DNA of 64,000 bases, taken from the NCBI RefSeq assembly GCF_003789055.1, contig NZ_ML119081.1:496001-560000 (forward strand), given 5' to 3'. Source of the stretch: Histidinibacterium lentulum. GTDB lineage: Bacteria; Pseudomonadota; Alphaproteobacteria; Rhodobacterales; Rhodobacteraceae. Below the pieces are notes generated by a model. It did not search any database. It saw only the letters and a program-made list of their open reading frames with translations, and had not been told where the DNA came from. Positions 34,089-42,295 of this stretch are shown here, piece after piece (the first letter of the stretch is position 1; each line of letters begins with the position of its first letter). The position numbers and the translations under genes are program-made.

Positions 34089-35153
34089 ATGCGCGCGACG
34101 ACCACCGCTCTCCTGTCCGTCGCGGCCCTCGGGTTTTGCAGCGTGCTCGTGATGCGCTGGGATCTGGCGACTCCCGGTCTTTCGCGGATGCTCGTCGGTC
34201 CCGATGGCCGGACCGGCGGCGCCGCATCGGACCTCCGTCTCGTCCTCGGTTCAGTCCATGGAACGGCGTCCCTCTGCCTTGCGGCGCTGGCAGGATGCCT
34301 GAGCGCGCGCGTCGCCCGCCGAGCGGGCGTACCGATGGCCGGGACCGTGGCCCTGCTCGCCGCCGTCGCCGCGGTCCTGCTGCCGGTCGGCGCGGCGTTC
34401 GGACCGTCCGGACCTCTGCGGCTCTCCCTGTCGGACCTGCCCCGCGCGGACCTGCTGCCCCTCGGGCTTGCCGAGGCGATCACCCCCGCCCGCCTCGTCA
34501 CCCTCGCCACGGCCTTCGCCGGTCTCGGCGCGGTCATGCTCGCGGCCGCGCTGCCCGGCTTCGGCTGGACCGGTCCGATGATGGCGGTGCTCACGCTGAT
34601 CGCGGCGGCCCTGATCCTCTGGCGGCCGGAGGCGGGCGCCCCGGCGGCGGTCCCGCCTCTCCTGACCCTGCTCGCCGTCACCTCGATGCAGCTCATGGAG
34701 GAGGACCGCCCCGCGACACCCTATCTCTGGTGCTTCGCGGCCTTCGGGCTCGGTCTCTTCGGCTGGGCTTCGGTCGCTCTCGGCGAGAGCCCGGCGGTCA
34801 GCTCCCCCGCCGCGCTGTGGCACCTCGCCGCCGCCACCTCGGCACTGCTCGTCAGCCTCGCCGCATTCAACCGCCTCTGGTCGCCCGCCCTCCCCGGCTG
34901 GATCCTCTGGAGCCATGCCGCCGGGGTGGCCGCTCTCGCCGTCGGGGCCTTCGCGCCCATGCTGGCCCTCGGTCAGGCCGGACTGCCACCCGGCGCTCCG
35001 GACCTTGCGCGGGATCATGCCGCCCTTGAGGCCGAAGCCCGGGGCTGGGGTGCCGCGCTGATCGCCTGGTGGCTGGCAGGAGTGCTTATGCTGGCCCGGG
35101 GCCGCCGCGACAGGCAGGCGACGCCCGCCGCTGACGTCACACCCGGGCCGTGA
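34089..35153 (+). CDS. Unrecognised multi-pass membrane protein
   Basis: A 354-residue protein, mostly hydrophobic, with about 9-10 predicted helices. It starts MRATTTALLSVAALGFCSVLV after a GGAGG-type site. Histidines fall inside or beside helices (VLGSVHGTASLCLAAL, AALWHLAAATSALL, WILWSHAAGVAAL), which recalls haem-copper oxidase subunit I, but the copper and tyrosine motifs are not present. I cannot assign a family. Its last 17 bases overlap the convergent dNTPase gene. Confidence 0.7.
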   Translation: MRATTTALLSVAALGFCSVLVMRWDLATPGLSRMLVGPDGRTGGAASDLRLVLGSVHGTASLCLAALAGCLSARVARRAGVPMAGTVALLAAVAAVLLPVGAAFGPSGPLRLSLSDLPRADLLPLGLAEAITPARLVTLATAFAGLGAVMLAAALPGFGWTGPMMAVLTLIAAALILWRPEAGAPAAVPPLLTLLAVTSMQLMEEDRPATPYLWCFAAFGLGLFGWASVALGESPAVSSPAALWHLAAATSALLVSLAAFNRLWSPALPGWILWSHAAGVAALAVGAFAPMLALGQAGLPPGAPDLARDHAALEAEARGWGAALIAWWLAGVLMLARGRRDRQATPAADVTPGP

Positions 35154-36300
35154 CCACGTCGCGCCCGGTGAGCCGCCGGTGCGTGGCGATGGCGAAGCGG
35201 TCGGTCATTCCGGCGATGTAGTCCGAGACGATCCGCGCCAGCGTGGTCTCGCAGCCCTCGGCCGCCTCCACGTCCTTGCGCCACTGCTTCGGAAGCTGCG
35301 ACGGGTCCGAGAGGAAGGCGGGAAAGAGCTCGTCGATCACCTGCGTGACCTGCGCGCGCATCTCGACGACCTCGGGCGCACGGTACATGCGCTCGAAGAG
35401 AAACCCGCGGATCACCTTCAGATCGGACCAGAGCGCCGGCGAGAACCGCACCAGCATCCGGCCTGCGGCGCGCACCTCTTCCGGGCTCCGCGGCGCGGTC
35501 TCGGCGATGCGGGCGCGGCTTTCGGCCAGCACGTCCTCCACGAGGATGCCGAAGAAACGCCGCAGCGCCTCGTGGCGGCGTCGGTAGTAGTTGAGACCGG
35601 GCCAGATCGCGTCCACCTCGGCGAAACACCCTGTCAGAACCGGAAGCTCCGCGAGCTCGTCGGTCGAAAACAGCTCCGCCCTCAGCCCGTCGTGCAGATC
35701 GTGGCTGTTGTAGGCGATATCGTCCGACAGCGCCGCCACCTGCGCCTCGAGGCTCGAGTGGGTGCCGAGTTCCAGATCGTGATGCGCGTCGTACAGGGCA
35801 AGCGCCCAGGGGACGGGGGTCGGGACGGGACCGTTATGCTTGGCGATGCCCTCGAGAGTCTCCCAGGTCAGGTTCAACCCGTCGAACTCGGCATAGTGGC
35901 GCTCGAGATGGGTGACGATGCGGATCGCCTGGGCGTTGTGGTCGAACCCGCCATGGGGCGCCATCAGCCGCGCGAGGGCCTCTTCGCCGGTATGGCCGAA
36001 GGGCGGATGACCGAGATCGTGGGCCAGGGCCACCGCCTCGGTCAGGTCCTGGTCGAGACCGAGCGTCCGCGCCAGCGTCCGCGCCACCTGCGCCACCTCG
36101 ATGGAATGGGTCAGCCGGGTGCGGAAATAGTCGCCCTCGTGCTCGATGAAGACCTGCGTCTTGTGCTTCAGCCGCCGGAAGGCCGAGGCATGGATGATGC
36201 GATCCCGGTCCCGCTGGAACGGGGTCCGGAAGGCGCTTTCATCCTCGGGATGGAGCCGTCCGCGGCTCACTCCCGCATCGCAGGCATAGGGCGCTGCCAT
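35137..36300 (-). CDS. dgt: Deoxyguanosinetriphosphate triphosphohydrolase-like protein
   Basis: A 387-residue HD-domain dNTPase, starting MAAPYACDAGVSRGRLHPE. The HD residues are in YFRTRLTHSIEVAQVARTL and AVALAHDLGHPPFGHTGEEAL, with a later GGFDHNAQAIRI and AALSDDIAYNSHDLHDG. It hydrolyses dNTPs to deoxynucleosides and triphosphate, balancing nucleotide pools. A much longer frame upstream has no family match. The 3' end overlaps the convergent membrane-protein gene. Confidence 0.9.
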   Translation of the reverse strand: MAAPYACDAGVSRGRLHPEDESAFRTPFQRDRDRIIHASAFRRLKHKTQVFIEHEGDYFRTRLTHSIEVAQVARTLARTLGLDQDLTEAVALAHDLGHPPFGHTGEEALARLMAPHGGFDHNAQAIRIVTHLERHYAEFDGLNLTWETLEGIAKHNGPVPTPVPWALALYDAHHDLELGTHSSLEAQVAALSDDIAYNSHDLHDGLRAELFSTDELAELPVLTGCFAEVDAIWPGLNYYRRRHEALRRFFGILVEDVLAESRARIAETAPRSPEEVRAAGRMLVRFSPALWSDLKVIRGFLFERMYRAPEVVEMRAQVTQVIDELFPAFLSDPSQLPKQWRKDVEAAEGCETTLARIVSDYIAGMTDRFAIATHRRLTGRDVVTARV

Positions 36301-36456
36301 TCCGCCCCCGTATTGTGGTCCCGCGGCCTGCCCGCCGCCGCGCCGGACTAGCAGCACATGCCGGCCTTGGCGAGGGGCCGCGGCCCAAAGGCCACCACGG
36401 CGATGTGAGCGGGGGGCCGCCCTCGACACCGGAGCCGCGTCTGGCATGTGGAGACC

Positions 36457-36831
36457 ATGGGTCTCGCGCGCCGCCTCTGCATCGTGTTCCTCTGCCTGTC
36501 GCTCCTGCCCTGGGGCGCGGCGGTGCGCGCGGGTGCCGGGGCCGAGGGCCTGCCCCCTCCCATCGCCGCGGCCCTGTCCGGCGTGGGGGCCGGGCCCGAC
36601 GTTACCGTCGCTGTCGCCCCGGACGAACCCGTGCGTCAGGCCCTGCCCGCGCGGCTCTGCTTCGGACCCTCGCTCACCGGCCCCACATGCGGGTCTGGCG
36701 CCCTTCCGCCCGAAGCGCCGCTCGAGGGCCAGCGCAGATCCTGTCGCGAGATCCGCACGGTCCTTGCCGACCCGCACCTGCCCGAGGGCATCGTCCCCGA
36801 CCGTCCTCAGCGACCGCCCCGCGCGGCCTGA
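36457..36831 (+). CDS. Exported hypothetical protein, 124 residues
   Basis: The sequence starts MGLARRLCIVFLCLSLLPWGAAVRA, a clean signal peptide, followed by a Pro/Ala/Gly-rich domain with three to four cysteines (LCFGPSLTGPTCG, RRSCREIR). A GTG three codons upstream is an alternative start. It is divergent from the dNTPase and 64 bases ahead of an L,D-transpeptidase. No family is recognised; the coding claim rests mostly on the signal peptide. Confidence 0.5.
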   Translation: MGLARRLCIVFLCLSLLPWGAAVRAGAGAEGLPPPIAAALSGVGAGPDVTVAVAPDEPVRQALPARLCFGPSLTGPTCGSGALPPEAPLEGQRRSCREIRTVLADPHLPEGIVPDRPQRPPRAA

Positions 36832-36895
36832 TCCTGCAAGACGCGGCGCGGGACCCTCCCGCGTCACCTGACGGATCGGACCGAAAGGACGGACA

Positions 36896-37597
36896 ATGAT
36901 CACCCGACGCCTCTTCTGCCTCGCGGCTCCCGCCGCGACCCTCGCCGCCTGCGCGCCGCGAGAGTCCCAGCCCCCGATGAACGCCCTCGCCTTCGTGGCG
37001 CCCGAGACCCCGCCCCTGCCGGAATTCTACGGCGCCATCACCACAGAGCCCTTTCCGGTCCCCGCCGTGCCCGAGGGGGTCGTGCCGCCGCGGCTCTGGC
37101 GGCAGCGGGTGGAGAACCCCTATCCCGACGAGGTGCCCGGGACGCTGATCGTCGATCCCGACGCGGGGGTCCTGCATCTGGTGGAGCCAGGAGGGACCGC
37201 CATGCGATACGGTGCCGGCACCGGCTCGGCGGCGCGCCTCTGGCACGGCACGGCGCGGCTGCAGTTCCGCCGCCACTGGCCGCGCTGGAAGGCGCCCGAC
37301 AGCATGATCGCCCGCAACCCCGCGCTCGAGCCCTATTCCGTGGCCAACGGCGGCATGGACCCGGGTCCGGGCAATCCCCTTGGCGCGAGGGCGCTCTATC
37401 TCTTCCAGGACGGAGTGGACACGCTCTACCGCGTCCACGGGGCCTGCGAGCCGGAGCATCTGGGACGCGCCGTCTCCTCGGGCTGCGTGCGGCTTCTGGA
37501 TCAGGATGCCATCGACCTGCACGACCGCGTGCGCGACGGCGCGACGGTGATCGTTCTGCCGCCCGGACATGGCGCCGCGATGCAGGGCATCTGGTGA
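36896..37597 (+). CDS. L,D-transpeptidase (YkuD family), predicted lipoprotein
   Basis: A 233-residue cell-wall enzyme. The N-terminus MITRRLFCLAAPAATLAAC has a twin-arginine-like start and a lipobox cysteine. The catalytic YkuD motif is complete: YRVHGACEPEHLGRAVSSGCVRL, with the conserved His and the nucleophile Cys in SSGCVR. It cross-links peptidoglycan stem peptides or attaches proteins to them in the periplasm. The family length is usual. It follows an exported small gene that may share its promoter. Confidence 0.92.
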   Translation: MITRRLFCLAAPAATLAACAPRESQPPMNALAFVAPETPPLPEFYGAITTEPFPVPAVPEGVVPPRLWRQRVENPYPDEVPGTLIVDPDAGVLHLVEPGGTAMRYGAGTGSAARLWHGTARLQFRRHWPRWKAPDSMIARNPALEPYSVANGGMDPGPGNPLGARALYLFQDGVDTLYRVHGACEPEHLGRAVSSGCVRLLDQDAIDLHDRVRDGATVIVLPPGHGAAMQGIW

Positions 37598-37674
37598 GCC
37601 GTTCCCCCCGCCGCCCCTTGCGAGGGCGTGGCGGGGGGCCTACCTTCGACCCAGATGTTCCGCGGAGAGAGCAG

Positions 37675-38001
37675 ATGCTGACCGTCCCCCCAAGGGTTAC
37701 CCCCCGTGCCTTCGAGCGGCTTGCCGAGATCGGCGCCGCGTCGCAGGGCAAGGCCCTGCGCGTGGCCGTCGAGGGCGGGGGATGCTCGGGCTTTCAGTAT
37801 AACATCGACCTCGACGCTCCGGCGGAGGACGACCTCGTGCTCGAGGCGGAGGGCGAGAAGGTGGTGATCGACCAGACCTCCCTTCCCTTCCTCGCGGATG
37901 CGGTGATCGACTTCTCCGAGGAACTGATCGGCGCGCGGTTCACGATCCAGAACCCGAACGCCGCCTCTTCCTGCGGCTGCGGCACATCGTTCTCGATCTG
38001 A
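37675..38001 (+). CDS. erpA: A-type Fe-S carrier (ErpA/IscA-like)
   Basis: A 108-residue Fe-S carrier from the ATG of MLTVPPRVTP, behind GGAGAG. The conserved cysteines are Cys37 (EGGGCSGFQY), Cys100 and Cys102 (SSCGCGTSFSI). The GCSGFQY variant and C-terminal GCGTSFSI are typical of the ErpA branch, and clearly distinct from the carrier at 18.2 kb. It delivers clusters to apoproteins. The assignment to ErpA rather than IscA is by signature only. Confidence 0.88.
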   Translation: MLTVPPRVTPRAFERLAEIGAASQGKALRVAVEGGGCSGFQYNIDLDAPAEDDLVLEAEGEKVVIDQTSLPFLADAVIDFSEELIGARFTIQNPNAASSCGCGTSFSI

Positions 38002-38096
38002 GCGCCCCGACTCTTCGCGCGCAATCGGAGGCGAATGGTCGCGAATAGGCGGCTTCCCTCTGGCGGTCCGCCGGCGCTGAAGGCAGGATCGCTCCC

Positions 38097-38879
38097 ATGA
38101 AGATCGCGACATTCAACATCAACGGCGTCAAGGCGCGGCTGGCGGCCGTGCTCGACTGGCTCGACGCCGCCGCCCCCGACGTGGTGCTCTGCCAGGAGAT
38201 CAAGTCGGTCGACGAGACCTTCCCCCGGGAGCCCTTCGAGGACCGGGGCTACAACGTGGAGACCCACGGTCAGAAGGGATTCAACGGCGTGGCGATCCTG
38301 TCGAAGCTGCCGCTCGAGGACGTCACCCGCGGCCTGCCGGGGGACGAGGAGGACATCCAGGCGCGCTGGATCGAGGCTACCGTCACGGGCGAGCGGACCT
38401 CCCTGCGCCTCTGCGGCCTCTACCTGCCCAACGGCAACCCCGTCCCGGGGCCGAAGTTCGACTACAAGCTGGCCTGGATGGAACGGCTCGAAGCCCGCGC
38501 CCGCGCGCTTCTCGCCTCCGAGATGCCCGCCGTCATGGCCGGCGACTACAACGTCATCCCCGACGCGCGCGACGCCGCCCGCCCCGAGGCCTGGCGCGAG
38601 GACGCGCTCTTCCGTCCCGAGAGCCGCGCCGCCTTCCGGCGCCTGCTGAACCTCGGTTTCACCGAGGCCTTCCGCGCGAAGACCGCTGCGCCGGGTCATT
38701 ACACCTTCTGGGATTACCAGGCCGGCGCCTGGGAGCGGAACAACGGCATCCGCATCGACCATGTCCTTCTGACGCCCCAGGCCGCCGACCTGATCGAGGA
38801 CATCCGCATCGAGAGCGAGGTGCGCGGCCGCGAGAAGCCGTCCGATCATGTTCCCGTGGTGATCGACCTCGCGGCCTGA
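38097..38879 (+). CDS. xthA: Exodeoxyribonuclease III
   Basis: A 260-residue AP endonuclease and 3'-5' exonuclease for base-excision repair. Catalytic motifs are complete: NINGVKARL, LCQEIKSVDE, LYLPNGN, GDYNVIPD, WDYQAGAWERNNGIRIDH and KPSDHVPVVIDL. The length fits. It starts ATG after CTCCC and ends 60 bases before a convergent FAD monooxygenase. Confidence 0.95.
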   Translation: MKIATFNINGVKARLAAVLDWLDAAAPDVVLCQEIKSVDETFPREPFEDRGYNVETHGQKGFNGVAILSKLPLEDVTRGLPGDEEDIQARWIEATVTGERTSLRLCGLYLPNGNPVPGPKFDYKLAWMERLEARARALLASEMPAVMAGDYNVIPDARDAARPEAWREDALFRPESRAAFRRLLNLGFTEAFRAKTAAPGHYTFWDYQAGAWERNNGIRIDHVLLTPQAADLIEDIRIESEVRGREKPSDHVPVVIDLAA

Positions 38880-38938
38880 GCGACCGGGGCTCGTCACGTT
38901 CCAGTATGTCAGGCCAGATGAGACCGGGACCTCCGCGG

Positions 38939-40087
38939 TCAGGCGGTGACGTCGTGCCCGTAGAGCCAGCGCAGACGCCCCATGAAGGCACCGGGCGCCA
39001 CCCGCCCGATCGCGCCGAGAGCCATGAGCGCGGCGCTGCGCGCGGGCTCGCGCAGGTGGTAGTTGCGCGCATTCGCATTGGCGGCCTCGATCGCGCGGCT
39101 GACCCGCCGGCGCCGCTCGGACCCGTAGGCGTCGAGCGTCCCCGAGGCGGCATGGCGCGCCAGCACCCAGGCATCCTCGAGCGCGAGATTGGCCCCCTGG
39201 GCCAGGAAGGGCAGCGTCGGATGGGCGGCGTCCCCCGCCAGCGCGAGCGCACCGTCGCCCGAGGACCGGTGCCAGACCCCGGCGACGGGATGCCGGAAGA
39301 GGCCCCAGACAAGGCAGCGGTCGACCTTGGCAAGAAGACCCGTGACCCGGCCCGTCATGCCACGGAAGACATGGCGCAGATCGCCCGGATCGGCCTCCCG
39401 GTGCCATCCCTCGGCGGTCCACTCCCGCCGCTCCTGCACGGCCACGATGTTCACCCGCCCGCCCGGCAGCGGATAGGTCACCACATGGCGGCCCGGCGCC
39501 ATCCAGATCCGCGCGACCGGTGGCGCCTCGCCCTCGACCACCGCACGCCAGGCCACCTGGCCCGTGAAGACCGGATCGCCCGGACCGTCGAGCACCGGCC
39601 GGACGCGCGAGCGCACCCCGTCCGCGCCGACCGTGAGCCCCGGCGGTACCCGCCACGGCCCGGCCTCGAACGCGCCGGTGGGCGCGACGGCGGCGATCCG
39701 TGCGCCGAGATGGAGGCCGACGCCCCGCGCGCGGGCGGCCCCTGCCAGGATGTCGATGAGATCGGCACGGTGAAACACGCGGTAGGGCGGTCCCGGCTGG
39801 CCACCGAGGTCGAACCGGGCCACGCGACGACCGGAGAGACCGTCCATGGGCTCGACCGCCTCCAGAGGAAGGCCTTTCGCCGCAGCCGCGTCCTCGAGGC
39901 CCAGGGCATTGAGGACGCGCGCGCCGTTGGGTGTGATCTGGATGCCCGCGCCGACCTCGGCGAAGGCCTCCGCCTGTTCGTAGACGGCCGCGTCAAGCCC
40001 GTGGGCGCGCAAGGCCAGGGCCGTCGCCAGCCCGCCGATCCCGCCGCCGATGACGGCCACGGGGCGGGAGGCGGGCGCGGCGCTCAT
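38939..40087 (-). CDS. FAD-dependent monooxygenase (salicylate hydroxylase-like)
   Basis: A 382-residue group A flavoprotein monooxygenase. The FAD fold starts with AVIGGGIGGLATALALRAHG, the second FAD/NADPH motif is LTVGADGVRSRVR, and the third is LALAGDAAHPTLPFLAQGANLALEDAW. Substrates in this family are aromatic acids or quinone precursors (UbiH-like), and sequence alone does not separate them. It overlaps closely with dksA, only four bases downstream of the dksA stop on the same strand, so both may share a transcript. Confidence 0.88.
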   Translation of the reverse strand: MSAAPASRPVAVIGGGIGGLATALALRAHGLDAAVYEQAEAFAEVGAGIQITPNGARVLNALGLEDAAAAKGLPLEAVEPMDGLSGRRVARFDLGGQPGPPYRVFHRADLIDILAGAARARGVGLHLGARIAAVAPTGAFEAGPWRVPPGLTVGADGVRSRVRPVLDGPGDPVFTGQVAWRAVVEGEAPPVARIWMAPGRHVVTYPLPGGRVNIVAVQERREWTAEGWHREADPGDLRHVFRGMTGRVTGLLAKVDRCLVWGLFRHPVAGVWHRSSGDGALALAGDAAHPTLPFLAQGANLALEDAWVLARHAASGTLDAYGSERRRRVSRAIEAANANARNYHLREPARSAALMALGAIGRVAPGAFMGRLRWLYGHDVTA

Positions 40088-40091
40088 CGGC

Positions 40092-40514
40092 TCAGTCGTC
40101 GCGATGGACCTTCTCGCGCCGCTCGTGGCGTTCCTGCGCCTCGAGGGTCATGGTGGCGATGGGGCGCGCGTCCAGCCGCTTGAGGCTGATCGGTTCGCCC
40201 GTCATCTCGCAATAGCCGTATTCGCCGTCGTCGAGCCGGCGCAGCGCCGCGTCGATCTTGGAGACGAGCTTGCGCTGCCGGTCGCGGGTGCGCAGCTCCA
40301 GCGCCCGGTCGGTCTCTTCCGAGGCGCGGTCGGCGATATCGGGAATGTTGCGGGTGCTGTCCTTCATCCCCTCGATCGTGTCGCGGCTGTCTTCGAGGAG
40401 TTCGGCTTTCCAGGTCAGGAGCTTCCGCCGGAAATACTCCATCTGGCGATCGTTCATGAATGGTTCGTCTTCGGCGGGCTTGTAATCGTCCGGGAGGAAA
40501 ACCTCGGCCTTCAT
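40092..40514 (-). CDS. dksA: DksA-type RNA polymerase secondary-channel factor
   Basis: A 140-residue DksA from MKAEVFLPDDYKPAEDEPF, preceded by GAGGG. The coiled-coil tip residues needed for activity are kept as D59, D62 and A64 in NIPDIADRASEE. The zinc finger is degenerate: GYCEMTGEPISLKRLDARP keeps only Cys102, with Thr and Ala at the other positions. Zinc-free DksA occurs in Rhodobacter, where it still works with ppGpp to control rRNA and amino-acid promoters. It lies next to an FAD monooxygenase gene. Confidence 0.93.
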   Translation of the reverse strand: MKAEVFLPDDYKPAEDEPFMNDRQMEYFRRKLLTWKAELLEDSRDTIEGMKDSTRNIPDIADRASEETDRALELRTRDRQRKLVSKIDAALRRLDDGEYGYCEMTGEPISLKRLDARPIATMTLEAQERHERREKVHRDD

Positions 40515-40777
40515 CTTGTTATCCCTCGCATCGCCGGAAGCAGCCATGTGCAGGTGTGCGGTCATCCGGCGTCCCCTCAACTGGCGCCCGTTTACTCCGC
40601 TTGCCCGCACCTGTCACCCCCCAAAACCTGCCCCGGGGGCTACTTGAAGCATGGGGCTCAAGACCCGGTCCCGCATGGCGTTTTCGAAGGCGAAACGGAC
40701 AGCTCCGGAGCATCGGGCCGCAGCCCTGCCGGGCGCGCCGTTCGCCCTGCGGCCGGAGCCGTCCCGGACGCCGGTGC

Positions 40778-42199
40778 TCAGGACCCGCGGGCGCCGTATG
40801 CCGCAAGCGCCCGCTCGCGCCCCTCCGTCGCCCCGACGACGGGCGAGGGATAGGCCATGTCGGTCGAGAGGCCCCAGCTGCGGGGGATCGCGTCGAAATA
40901 GGCCAGGGCCGTCGCGGGCGGCCGCGCCTGTCCCTCGGCGATCCAGCGCCGGCGATAGGTGCCGTCGCGGTCGAACCTCTCGACCTGGGTCTCGGGGTTG
41001 AAGACCCGGAAATAGGGCGTCGCGTCCGGCCCCGACCCCGCCGACCATTGCCAGCCCAGCGCGTTCGACGCGGGGTCCCAGTCGGTCAGATGCGTCTCGA
41101 ACCAGCGCTGGCCGATCCGCCAGTGCGCCATCAGGTGCTTGGTCAGGTAGGAGGCCACGATCATCCGCCCGCGGTTGTGCATCCGGCCCGTGACATACAT
41201 CTCGCGCATCGCGGCATCGACGAATTCCATGCCTGTCCGCCCCTGTTTCCAGGCCGTCACCTCGGCGCTGTCCTCGTCCTCGGACCAGGGAAAGGCGTCC
41301 CATTCCTCCCGCCAGTTGCCCGAGACGAGACGGGGAGTGTGATAGACGAGATGATAGGCGAACTCGCGCCACACGAGCTCCTTGAGAAAGGTCTCCGCAT
41401 CGGCCTTGCCCTCCTCCATGGCCCTCCGGCCGGCGGCCCAGCAGGTCCGCGGCCCGATCTCGCCGTAGGTGAGGTTCTCGCTGAGACCCGAGGTCCCCTC
41501 GACCGCCGGCAGGTCGCGGGCGGCGCCGTAGTCGGCGATCCTGTGGGCGACGAAGGCGCCGAGCGCGCCTTGCGCCGCCTCCTCACCGACCCGCACATGG
41601 CCCGCCACCACGCGGGCACCGCGGTTCATGTCGGCGCCCATGGCCCAGTCGTCGAGCCGGTCCGGATCCGGCCAGCGATCCGGCGGCCGCAGCCGCCCCG
41701 GCGCCGCCTCGGGCGGACCGGGATCGCGGCCCCGCACGGCCTTCCACATGGGGGTATAGACCCGGTAGTACCCGCCGGTGCCGGTCTCCACGGTCCATGG
41801 CTCGAAGAGCAGGTGCCCGGGGAAGGACCGCGCCTCGACACCGTCCGCCTTCAGCTCCGACTTCACTTCCTTGTCGCGACGGATCGCGTCGGGGTCGTAG
41901 AGCCGGGTCCACCAGACCCCCGCGGCCTCCGTCTCCCGCACCAGCCCGCGCAGCACCTCGAGCGCGCGGCCCCGGCGCAGGACCAGGCGCAGCCCGGTCC
42001 TGTCCTCGAGCCGCGCCGCGAAGCTCTCCACGGCGAGCCCGAGCCGCCAGCGAGGAGCGGCGCCGTGGCTCTCGACCACTTCGTCGTGAAGGAACACAGG
42101 GATCAGAGGGCGGCCCGTCGCGGCGGCGGCGGTCAGCATCGGGTGATCGGAAAGCCGCAGGTCGCGGCGGAACCACAGGATCAGGGACGCATCGGTCAT
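40778..42199 (-). CDS. phrB: Deoxyribodipyrimidine photolyase (class I CPD type)
   Basis: A 473-residue flavoprotein starting MTDASLILWFRRDLRLSDHP, which repairs UV dimers with light. The N-terminal antenna domain is followed by the FAD domain with the GRTGMEFVDAAMREM, GRMHNRGRMIVASYLTKHLM and WQWSAGSGPDATPYFRVFNP motifs. Tryptophans of the electron-transfer chain are in place (DWDPASNALGWQW). A longer frame upstream is not favoured. It is separate from the convergent-free BCCT gene by a terminator. Confidence 0.94.
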   Translation of the reverse strand: MTDASLILWFRRDLRLSDHPMLTAAAATGRPLIPVFLHDEVVESHGAAPRWRLGLAVESFAARLEDRTGLRLVLRRGRALEVLRGLVRETEAAGVWWTRLYDPDAIRRDKEVKSELKADGVEARSFPGHLLFEPWTVETGTGGYYRVYTPMWKAVRGRDPGPPEAAPGRLRPPDRWPDPDRLDDWAMGADMNRGARVVAGHVRVGEEAAQGALGAFVAHRIADYGAARDLPAVEGTSGLSENLTYGEIGPRTCWAAGRRAMEEGKADAETFLKELVWREFAYHLVYHTPRLVSGNWREEWDAFPWSEDEDSAEVTAWKQGRTGMEFVDAAMREMYVTGRMHNRGRMIVASYLTKHLMAHWRIGQRWFETHLTDWDPASNALGWQWSAGSGPDATPYFRVFNPETQVERFDRDGTYRRRWIAEGQARPPATALAYFDAIPRSWGLSTDMAYPSPVVGATEGRERALAAYGARGS

Positions 42200-42230
42200 G
42201 GCGGCGAACCTAAGCCGCCGCCGCGCGACG

Positions 42231-42260
42231 AAAAGGCGGCGCCCCGGTCTTCGGGACGCC
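42231..42260 (-). terminator. Intrinsic terminator of the BCCT transporter gene
   Basis: On the minus strand GGCGTCCC pairs with GGGGCGCC (one U-G pair) around a 7-base loop, followed by GCCTTTTCG. It lies 36 bases after the BCCT stop and 32 bases before the photolyase start. Confidence 0.7.
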
Positions 42261-42295
42261 ACCTGTCGCCGTCGCGCGGTCCGGGCGCCTCGCGC

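Noticed and set aside
40651..41001. Plus-strand frame of 116 codons before photolyase
   Set aside because: It lies mostly antisense to phrB, is Arg/Pro-rich without a family and lacks a convincing ribosome site.
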